Below, piece by piece: positions 57,975 through 64,000 of a stretch of DNA of 64,000 nucleotides. Under the pieces are notes generated by a model. That model was given only the letters and a program-made list of their open reading frames with translations, did no database searches and had not been told where the DNA came from. The stretch is from Bradymonas sp963697525 (GTDB taxonomy: Bacteria > Myxococcota_A > Bradymonadia > Bradymonadales > Bradymonadaceae): contig OY969087.1 of NCBI GenBank assembly GCA_963697525.1, positions 3,224,001 to 3,288,000 on the forward strand, written 5' to 3'. Every line of letters begins with the position of its first letter. Positions within the stretch are counted from its first letter, which is position 1. The position numbers and the translations under genes are program-made.

Positions 57975-60338
57975 TCAGGGGCTGGCGGGGGCCTTACCGT
58001 TGCTCAGCTTGGCGCCTTTGGGCAGCGAGTGCGTCTGGGCGAGGGCCTGGCGCAGGTCGTCGAAGGCCGCGTCGACACCCTTTGAAAAGCCGGTGATCTG
58101 CAAGATGTCGCCGACGACCTTGACGCCGGCGTCCTTCTCGGGGTCGAAGTCCAACAGCGCCTTGCGAAGCTTTTTGACCTGCGAGTCGGGGGTTCCCGGC
58201 GGTACGACTACCGTGTCCTGGGGTACGTGGCCGGTGATGGCCAACTGGCGAATCTTGCCCACGGGGATGCCGAATTTACCGGCGGTCAGAAACGAACCCG
58301 AGTAGGTCGCGGCGGCGTCGCACTTGCCGGCGAGCAGATCGCGCAGCACCTGGAGGTGGTTGCCGCTCCAGACCTCCTTGCCGATGAATTTTTTGGGGTC
58401 GTGGCCCTGGCGGCGAATGTAGGCGTGGGGCAAGACATTGCCGGTGGTGGAGTCGTGGTCGGTGAAGCAAAAGGTCTTGCCTTTGAGGTCGTCGAGGCTT
58501 CGCACCGACGAGTCCATGCGCGTCAGCAACAGTCCATCGCTGGAGGTGGCCCCGCCGAATTGGCGCAGGGCGACCAGCTTGATGCGCGGCTCCTCGGCCT
58601 TGGTCTTGACGTACAGAAACGGCGGCAGCATGGCCACGTCGAATTTGCCGTGTTGGACGCCTTGCGAGAGGGTTTCGTAGCTGTCGGTGACCTCCATATG
58701 CACCGGACGGCCCAGCGTCTTCTGCAGGTAGGTGCGGATGGGCTTGATCTCGTCGCGCAGCAGCTTGGGCGTGGCGATGGGCGCCCAGCCCACCCGCAGG
58801 GGGTCGCCGATGAGGATCGGCCCGTGCTTTTGGCTCTTTCCGAACAGCTTTTGACCGGTCGCCGAGTCCTTGAACGCCGGCCAGGCGACGACGGCGGCGA
58901 TGGCGATCATCGCCAGGGCGCCGCTCACCCACCACCAGGTGCGGTTGGCCTCGGGGGTGTCGTCGAAGCTCTGGGGGGCGAAGCCGGGGTCGCGCCCGTC
59001 CTCGGTCAGCGTGGCGGTGGTGCGCAGGTCGGACTGCGCGTTGGGCTGGGAGTACGAGCCCGAGTCGGACTCGTCGAACGGACGGATCCCCGGCGGCAGG
59101 CTGCCGCTGCCGGTAGGCGAGCGGCGAAGCCCGGGCACCGAGCCGCTGCCGGTGGGCGAGCGGCGAAGCCCGGGCACCGAGCCGCTGCCGGTGGGCGAGC
59201 GGCGAAGTCCGCCGTGCGAGCCGCTGCCGGGCGTCGACTGGCCGGGCCGCTCGACGACGGTCGCCAGGTGGTCCTGGTCGCTGCCGGAGTTCGACACCTG
59301 CGAGCGCGAGTCCGAACCGGTGACGTGCAGCAGGGCGCGCCGCTCGTTCGACGTCAGCGAGCGCTCCAGGGCGTCCTGCATGGTCGACTGGCGCTCGGCG
59401 AGCTCGCGGCCGGCGATGCGCGACAAAAAACCGGTCAGTACATCCTCGCCGAAGGCTAGCCCGCTGGCGCGGCAGGCCTTGAGCAGGTCGGAGCGCAATT
59501 GCTCGGCGGTCTCGTAGCGTTGGTCGCGGTCTTTGAACAGCGCCTTGAGCACCACCTGGTCGATCGCCTCGGGCACCGCCGGGTTGTACAGGCTGGGCGG
59601 CTCGGCGTCCTCTTGGACGACGGCGCGCATCATGTCGAGATCTTTCTCGCGCTTGAACAGCCGCCGTCCGGTCAGCGCCTCCCACAGCACGATGCCCAGC
59701 GCGAAGATGTCGGCGCGCCGGTCGAGCTTCAGGCCCTTGCACTGCTCCGGGGACATGTAGGCAAATTTGCCCTTGAGGTGGCCCGAATTGGTCGCCTCGA
59801 TGCCCTGGCTGGCCTTGGCGACCCCGAAGTCGAGCACTTTGACGAAGCCCTCGGTGGTGCACATCAAGTTGTGCGGGGAGACGTCACGGTGGATGAGCTC
59901 GAGGGGATTGCCCTCCAGATCGCGCAGCTCGTGGGCGGCGTGCAACCCGCGGCAGGCCCGGTCGATGACCGACACGGCCACCTCCACGGGAAGCTCCACG
60001 CCGTCGCGCTCGGCGAGTACCTGCATTTCGCGCACGGTGCTGCCGTGGATATACTCCATGGCGATATAGTAGCTGCCGTTCTCCTCGCCGAGCTCATAGA
60101 TCTGGACGACGTTGGGATGGTTGAGACGGGCGATGATGCGCGCCTCTCGCAAAAACATCTCGATGAACGAGGGATTGTCGGCCAGGTGGGGCAGGATCCG
60201 CTTGATGACGACCAGCCGCTCCAGCCCGGCCAGACCCCGTTCGCGCGCCAGAAACAACTCGGCCATCCCGCCCGTGGCCAGCTTGGTTACCAGTTCGAAC
60301 CGGCCGAGCATGTGCGGAGTTGTGGTCGGGTCAGACAC
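57975..60338 (-). CDS. Transmembrane Ser/Thr kinase with PhnD-like periplasmic sensor
   Basis: 787 residues. A Hanks-type kinase domain (about 10-290) has LATGGMAELFLA, the ATP Lys46, HRDVSPHN (150-157) and DFG (170-172), and SPEQC, so it looks active. A Ser/Gly-rich linker carries three copies of a 13-residue GLRRSPTGSGSVP repeat (377-415). A TM helix lies at 467-489. Residues about 510-775 match the PhnD/phosphite-phosphonate ABC solute-binding fold: DPLRVGWAPIATPKLL, GKFDVAMLPPFLYVK, FTDHDSTTGNVLPHAY and CDAAATYSG. It is therefore a receptor kinase that senses a phosphonate-like or other small ligand outside the inner membrane. Confidence 0.88.
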   Translation of the reverse strand: MSDPTTTPHMLGRFELVTKLATGGMAELFLARERGLAGLERLVVIKRILPHLADNPSFIEMFLREARIIARLNHPNVVQIYELGEENGSYYIAMEYIHGSTVREMQVLAERDGVELPVEVAVSVIDRACRGLHAAHELRDLEGNPLELIHRDVSPHNLMCTTEGFVKVLDFGVAKASQGIEATNSGHLKGKFAYMSPEQCKGLKLDRRADIFALGIVLWEALTGRRLFKREKDLDMMRAVVQEDAEPPSLYNPAVPEAIDQVVLKALFKDRDQRYETAEQLRSDLLKACRASGLAFGEDVLTGFLSRIAGRELAERQSTMQDALERSLTSNERRALLHVTGSDSRSQVSNSGSDQDHLATVVERPGQSTPGSGSHGGLRRSPTGSGSVPGLRRSPTGSGSVPGLRRSPTGSGSLPPGIRPFDESDSGSYSQPNAQSDLRTTATLTEDGRDPGFAPQSFDDTPEANRTWWWVSGALAMIAIAAVVAWPAFKDSATGQKLFGKSQKHGPILIGDPLRVGWAPIATPKLLRDEIKPIRTYLQKTLGRPVHMEVTDSYETLSQGVQHGKFDVAMLPPFLYVKTKAEEPRIKLVALRQFGGATSSDGLLLTRMDSSVRSLDDLKGKTFCFTDHDSTTGNVLPHAYIRRQGHDPKKFIGKEVWSGNHLQVLRDLLAGKCDAAATYSGSFLTAGKFGIPVGKIRQLAITGHVPQDTVVVPPGTPDSQVKKLRKALLDFDPEKDAGVKVVGDILQITGFSKGVDAAFDDLRQALAQTHSLPKGAKLSNGKAPASP
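59094..59210. repeat. 39-bp tandem repeat inside the kinase linker
   Basis: Three near-identical 39-bp units encode the GLRRSPTGSGSVP repeats of the receptor kinase linker. Copy number could vary by slippage. Confidence 0.8.
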
Positions 60339-60459
60339 AAGTGCCTCGGGCTCGTCGTATGCCCCGGTGGAGAGTGAGCAAGCTTGCAGATCGTGACGTA
60401 ATCATCGTAATCGGAATCGACTCGTTCGCAAAGTATCCTCATGTTACAACGGGATCACC

Positions 60460-60717
60460 ATGAAAAGGATTTCATCGATCGTGGCCTTCGGATTGTTCGT
60501 CGCCCTGGTGTTGAGCATCGCGCCGGGATGCCGCGCCCAGGAGTGCCAGAAGATGAGCCGGTGTTGCGCGGCCATCAAGGACCACAAGGGCGTCGGCAAG
60601 GCCTGCGGCAAGATGACCCAGGGCCTCAAAGACCCCCAGGAGTGCCGCAGCGTCGTGCAGGCAGCGCAGGCGATGTTCAAGAAACACGGTGAAAAGGTGC
60701 CGGCGGCCTGTCAGTAG
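60460..60717 (+). CDS. Small Cys-containing lipoprotein
   Basis: 85 residues from ATG 60460. Lipobox IAPGC gives Cys24 (non-canonical Pro at -2). The mature part is short, helical and has six cysteines (RCCAAIKDH, ACGKM, ECRSV, AACQ). It is divergent from the kinase gene and 12 nt upstream of the APH-fold gene in the same direction, so probably co-transcribed with the latter. No family is recognised. Confidence 0.65.
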   Translation: MKRISSIVAFGLFVALVLSIAPGCRAQECQKMSRCCAAIKDHKGVGKACGKMTQGLKDPQECRSVVQAAQAMFKKHGEKVPAACQ

Positions 60718-60728
60718 CGGGAAGGACG

Positions 60729-61670
60729 ATGTCGCAGTCAAGCAGTCGCATCGACGCAGCGCTCGAGGAGTTGCAGCACACCCGCGGGTGGAGCCCGCTG
60801 GGTGAGATCGGCGACGAGGGCGAGGCGCGCCGCTGGCGTGTACGTGCCCACGGCCAGCCGGCGCTGCTGTATATGTGGCCCGACCCCGCCATGGCCCATC
60901 GTTCGGCGTGGGCGCATGGGGACGCCGTCGGCGATCACCTCTTCGTGGTGCCGCCGTTGATCGAGGCCGGTCACACCTGGTGTCTGGTGGGCGACGTCGA
61001 CGGCGTGCCGCTCCCCGACTATCTGGCCGGCGAGGGCGCGAGTTCGTTAGTCGACCTCGGCGGCGAGCGCGCCCGGCTGATCGCCCGCGCGATCGGCCAG
61101 ACTGCGCGCAAGCTGCACGAGGTGGACGTGCCCGCCGAGTTCGGCGACGTGCTCGAGGGCGGGCATCTCGAGCGCGACGGCACCCTGGGGCGCTGGAAGA
61201 CCTTCAACGGCTATTGCGCCCACCACCTGGAGCGCTTCGCCGAGCATGTTCGCCACGCCGAGGTCGGCGACGCCACCCGCGCGCGGCTGCTGACCTCCAT
61301 CGGCGATTTGCGCAACCAGCTCAGCGCCTTCCACCCGCGCCACCCTCCCAGCCTCAACCACGGCCGGTTGATCCCCGCCCATCTGTGGGTCGATTCGAGC
61401 GGGCGCGACGTCGTCGGGCTGACCGGCTTTAGCCGCGCGCGGCTGCTTCCCAGCGAGGCCGATCTGGCGCCGCTTTTGTGGCTGTACGGATTGGGCGACG
61501 ACGACGCGCTGGTGCGCGCCTTTTACTCCGGCTACGGCGCGGCCCGCACGATGGATCTACAGCGGCGCGAGCGCTTCTACCGGCGCCTGGTCGCCCTCGA
61601 GGCCCTCGTCGACGGCGGCGAGCGCCGGCTGGACGACGGCCAGCTCGTGGAGCTGGCCTGCGGGGCGTAA
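60729..61670 (+). CDS. Aminoglycoside-phosphotransferase-fold protein, degenerate
   Basis: 313 residues. The N-lobe is weak. The C-lobe resembles the APH/choline kinase family: ARAIGQTARKLHEVDVPAEF and the Brenner-motif region SLNHGRLIPAHLWVD, then GRDVVGLTGFSRARLLPSEADLAPLL. In active members the motif reads HGDxxxxN and the later metal-binding position is Asp. Here the Asp is Arg and the Asn is His, and the DFG-like Asp is Thr/Gly. The protein is predicted to be a non-catalytic pseudokinase, or a family I mis-assign. SD GGGAAGGA supports expression. Confidence 0.55.
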   Translation: MSQSSSRIDAALEELQHTRGWSPLGEIGDEGEARRWRVRAHGQPALLYMWPDPAMAHRSAWAHGDAVGDHLFVVPPLIEAGHTWCLVGDVDGVPLPDYLAGEGASSLVDLGGERARLIARAIGQTARKLHEVDVPAEFGDVLEGGHLERDGTLGRWKTFNGYCAHHLERFAEHVRHAEVGDATRARLLTSIGDLRNQLSAFHPRHPPSLNHGRLIPAHLWVDSSGRDVVGLTGFSRARLLPSEADLAPLLWLYGLGDDDALVRAFYSGYGAARTMDLQRRERFYRRLVALEALVDGGERRLDDGQLVELACGA

Positions 61671-61740
61671 GGAAAATTGACCACCTTGCCGATCTGCGAA
61701 CGTCAATCGTGTCTGGTTTTACGAAGGACTTTCGGTTTTT

Positions 61741-61794
61741 GAGGACCCCCCACTGCCTCGCGCGCAGTTACAGCGCGAGGCGATGGGGGTCCTC
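61741..61794. repeat. Large imperfect inverted repeat
   Basis: gaggaccccc(c)actgcctcgcgc pairs with gcgcgaggcgatgggggtcctc around a 9-nt loop, between the APH-fold gene and the convergent moeA. No T-tract on either side; it could be a 3'-end structure. Confidence 0.6.
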
Positions 61795-61822
61795 GGAAAC
61801 CAAAAGCGTTATGTGAATGTGC

Positions 61823-63064
61823 TCATAACGCGAGGAGCTCGACGACGATCTCGTCGCCCGCGTCGAGATCGGCGACGCCCTCGTCGACGATCCCCAGCGC
61901 GTTGGCCTGGCAGAACAGCCGCAGGTTCCCCGAATCTTGATTCTGGGCGGGGCGGAACACCGGGTGGCCGGCGCGTGTGGTGTCGAGCCAACCGCTCAGG
62001 TAGGCGCGACGTCTGGGCGTGGTGTGGACGGCCTCGGCGAGCGTGGCGGTGACGCGATCGAGGCCGAGCTTGGCGTCGGGCACGCCCTGCAGCGCGGCCA
62101 GGGCGGGGCGCACGAATTGGTGGAAGCACACAAAGCAGGAGTTGGGGTTGCCGGGCAGGCCGATGAGCCCGACGCGGCGTGCGCCGACGTCGCTGGTGCC
62201 GAAGGCGAGCGGCTTTCCGGGCTTCATGCGGATCTTCCAGAAGTTCATGCCCCCGGTCAGCTCGTCGACGATGTGGCGGGTCAGGTCGAAGTCGCCCACC
62301 GACACGCCGCCGCTGCTGACCACGAGGTCGGCGTTTTGGACCGCGCGCTGGAAGGTCTGGCGGATGGCGTCCTCGTCGTCGGGCGCGATGGGCAGCACGA
62401 GCGGCTCGGCGCCGTGGGCTTGGACGAGCGCCTGGAGCATGTAGGCGTTGCTGTTGACGATCTGGCCGGGGCCGGGGGCAGCGTCCAGATCGACGAGCTC
62501 GTCGCCAGTGCTCACGATGGCCACGCGCGGGCGGCGCATCACGCTGATGACCGAGCGCCCGAAGCTCGCCAGCAGTCCCGCGTCGGCCGGTCCCAGGGTC
62601 GCGCCCGGTTCCAGCACGACCTCGCCGCGGCGCATATTGCCGCCGGCCTTGCGCACCCACGCGCCGCGCTCGACCTCGCCCATCTCGACGACGCGCACCG
62701 TGCCGGCGTCCTCGTCGACCTCGCAATGCTCCTGCATGACGACGGTGTCGGCGCCGTCGGGAAGCGGCGCGCCGGTCATGATGCGCGCGGCGCTGCCGGG
62801 CTCGACGCGAAATTCGGCCATGCCGCCGGCGGCGACCAGCCCGCCCAGGCGCAGCGTGGGCGCCTCGCCTTCGAGATCGTCAAAGCGCAGCGCGAAGCCG
62901 TCGCGCGCCGAATTGTCGAAGCGCGGCGAGTTGGACGGGGCGGTGATGGCCTCGGCGAGCACCCGACCGGGGGCGTTGGCCAAAAAGACGCGCTCGGCGT
63001 CCAGGGGGGCCAGGCCCTCGAGGATGTGCTGACGGGCTTCTTCGACGGTGATGAATTGCTTCAT
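61823..63064 (-). CDS. moeA: Molybdopterin molybdenumtransferase MoeA
   Basis: 413 residues from ATG 63064; GTG 63070 is an alternative. The MoeA domains are recognised by SPRFDNSARDGFALRF, the molybdate/MPT region RIMTGAPLPDGADTVVMQEH, RVAIVSTGDELV, VVSSGGVSVGDFDLTR and LIGLPGNPNSCFVCFHQF. It inserts molybdenum into molybdopterin-AMP to complete Moco. The start overlaps the stop of the upstream lipoprotein gene by ATGA, so translation is coupled. Confidence 0.95.
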   Translation of the reverse strand: MKQFITVEEARQHILEGLAPLDAERVFLANAPGRVLAEAITAPSNSPRFDNSARDGFALRFDDLEGEAPTLRLGGLVAAGGMAEFRVEPGSAARIMTGAPLPDGADTVVMQEHCEVDEDAGTVRVVEMGEVERGAWVRKAGGNMRRGEVVLEPGATLGPADAGLLASFGRSVISVMRRPRVAIVSTGDELVDLDAAPGPGQIVNSNAYMLQALVQAHGAEPLVLPIAPDDEDAIRQTFQRAVQNADLVVSSGGVSVGDFDLTRHIVDELTGGMNFWKIRMKPGKPLAFGTSDVGARRVGLIGLPGNPNSCFVCFHQFVRPALAALQGVPDAKLGLDRVTATLAEAVHTTPRRRAYLSGWLDTTRAGHPVFRPAQNQDSGNLRLFCQANALGIVDEGVADLDAGDEIVVELLAL

Positions 63065-63465
63065 GTGCACGGTTGTGCGTTGGAGTACAGCGCCATGTTG
63101 TTGGACTGGTCGCCGCCGGCCTTCGAGGAGTCCTTGGCCGGCTTGGCGTCCTCGGTCGGCGCGCTGTTGGAGTTGGACGTGTCGGGCTGGGTCTTGCTTG
63201 GCTGGGTCTTGGTCGGCTCGGCGTTGTCAGCCGGCGGCTCCTTACCCTCGGCGCCCTTGGGGAGCTGCGCCCAGTCCGGGTTGCCGCAGGGGCTGTTGGC
63301 CAACTTCTCCGGGCTGGGCTTTTCGACCTTGGGCGCCTTCTGGGCCGAAGGGGCCTTTCGGAGCGTCGTCTTCTTGGCCTTCGACCCGCTCGCGCAGGCC
63401 GACGCCCCGAAGGCGAGGGCGACCAGGAGGACGAGCGCGGGCATCAGGCGAAATCGGTCAACCAT
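63061..63465 (-). CDS. Pro/Lys/Ser-rich lipoprotein
   Basis: 134 residues from ATG 63465, SD GGGAG. Lipobox GASAC gives Cys24. The mature part is low-complexity Lys/Pro/Ala/Ser/Glu, with two more Cys (SPCGNPDW and QPCT). No domain is recognised; it is probably a surface-exposed spacer. The last 4 nt overlap the moeA start. Confidence 0.7.
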   Translation of the reverse strand: MVDRFRLMPALVLLVALAFGASACASGSKAKKTTLRKAPSAQKAPKVEKPSPEKLANSPCGNPDWAQLPKGAEGKEPPADNAEPTKTQPSKTQPDTSNSNSAPTEDAKPAKDSSKAGGDQSNNMALYSNAQPCT

Positions 63466-63489
63466 GGGGTTGCTCCCGTGTAGGTGCTG

Positions 63490-64000
63490 CTAGTTGCTGC
63501 CGCAGCCGGGCACGGCGCCGTCGCTGCGGTGGTCGATGTCGAAAAAGAAGTTGTAGCAATACTCCGCCTTGACCGTCTGACCGAAGTTATACCGGTTGGA
63601 CAGGATGTACACCGGATCGAGCAACCACTGGCCCTGGTTATCCTTGCCGGCGCTGGGCAGCCAGTAAAACGGCGTGCGCCCGAAGCTGGTGTCCGCGTCG
63701 CTCTGCAGCCGGCGCGGCAGCACGTGGGGCTGCTGGGCGGTATAGCCCACCGGGCGGGTGTCCCCCAGCGGGGTGTACACGAAGGGCACCTCGAAGAGGC
63801 CGTCGCTGGCGTAGCTGCCGCGAAGCGCCCACAGGCCCTTGGCCAGGGGCACGAGCTTGTAGGACATCTCGGGGATGCCCGTGTCCTGATTGGCGGTCGC
63901 CTGATCGTAGCTCTGAGCGGTGTCCCCGGCGCGCAGCACCACGCCGTTGGCGCCCTGGAACTGCCCGGCGTTGTGCAGGCAGCGCCCGTTGGCCCCGGAC
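63490..64000 (-). CDS. Secreted/envelope protein of unknown function (5'-partial)
   Basis: The C-terminal at least 170 residues of a larger gene that starts beyond the window. It is Tyr/Asp/Pro-rich (KLVPLAKGLWALRGSY, VGYTAQQPHVLPRRL, ending DHRSDGAVPGCGSN) with several conserved aromatic residues, suggesting an extracytoplasmic beta-rich domain. It ends 24 nt before the lipoprotein start, so it is likely the first gene of the same transcription unit. No family is recognised. Confidence 0.55.
   Translation of the reverse strand, partial: SGANGRCLHNAGQFQGANGVVLRAGDTAQSYDQATANQDTGIPEMSYKLVPLAKGLWALRGSYASDGLFEVPFVYTPLGDTRPVGYTAQQPHVLPRRLQSDADTSFGRTPFYWLPSAGKDNQGQWLLDPVYILSNRYNFGQTVKAEYCYNFFFDIDHRSDGAVPGCGSN

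Noticed and set aside
55931..58096. 721-codon plus-strand open frame
   Set aside because: Out-of-frame shadow of the FHA-GAF-HD-GYP gene; Arg/Pro/Gly-rich with no domain.
61741..61794. Rho-independent terminator for the APH-fold gene or moeA
   Set aside because: A strong stem but no T-tract on either strand, so kept only as an inverted repeat.

Overview
The window is high-GC DNA that reads like a delta-proteobacterial lineage of the Myxococcota/Bradymonadia type. I see no 16S rRNA or other marker that fixes the taxon. The clues are a Glt-type (Myxococcus gliding machinery) gene cluster, serine/threonine receptor kinases, FHA domains, MopE-type metal-binding repeats, many small Cys-rich lipoproteins, and bacterial housekeeping genes in the usual order. 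No tRNA, rRNA, CRISPR array or prophage was found. The only mobile-element trace is one decayed transposase.

Layout. Positions 1-3726 hold secreted or surface proteins: a frameshifted beta-sandwich protein, a VWA/MopE protein and an RlpA-like lipoprotein. Positions 3770-7394 (minus) are a two-gene beta-oxidation operon. Positions 7660-9180 hold an MBL-fold hydrolase and an adjacent BolA/Grx4 pair. Positions 9358-12072 are the classical rpsP-khpA-rimM-trmD-rplS operon, ending in a clear terminator. Positions 12218-15239 hold a frameshifted membrane-anchored SMC/YhaN-like gene, rnhB and a YraN-family nuclease. Positions 15197-16888 (minus) encode a secreted HExxH protein.

Positions 17288-42639 are the heart of the window. 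Two small lipoproteins are followed by a run of TPR, FHA and AgmX/PglI-domain genes in an order matching my recollection of the Myxococcus xanthus gliding cluster (gltD-gltE-cglF/gltF-gltG-gltH-...-gltI). It ends with a single 12.7-kb gene for a 4231-residue TPR protein. The proposed picture is a trans-envelope complex: periplasmic TPR proteins, TPR lipoproteins, a one-TM FHA protein with a TonB-like periplasmic C-terminus, and a giant cytoplasmic TPR scaffold. The motor (aglRQS-like) and gltA/B/C-like outer-membrane genes are not in the window.

Positions 42732-53070 hold rsmI, an outer-membrane beta-barrel candidate, a RodZ-like HTH membrane protein, mgtE, an FAD-dependent UDP-galactopyranose-mutase-like enzyme, the transposase remnant, two small envelope proteins and mutY. 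Positions 53078-60338 hold three large signalling or surface proteins: a nitrilase-like/BNR lipoprotein without the catalytic Cys, an FHA-GAF-HD-GYP phosphodiesterase, and a Ser/Thr kinase fused across the membrane to a PhnD-like ligand-binding domain. Positions 60460-64000 hold a small lipoprotein, a degenerate APH-fold protein, moeA with a translationally coupled lipoprotein, and a partial secreted protein.

The strongest candidates for something under-described are the complete-looking Glt-like cluster with its giant scaffold and the PhnD-sensor kinase. Homology statements come from reading the sequences by eye; no database search was run.
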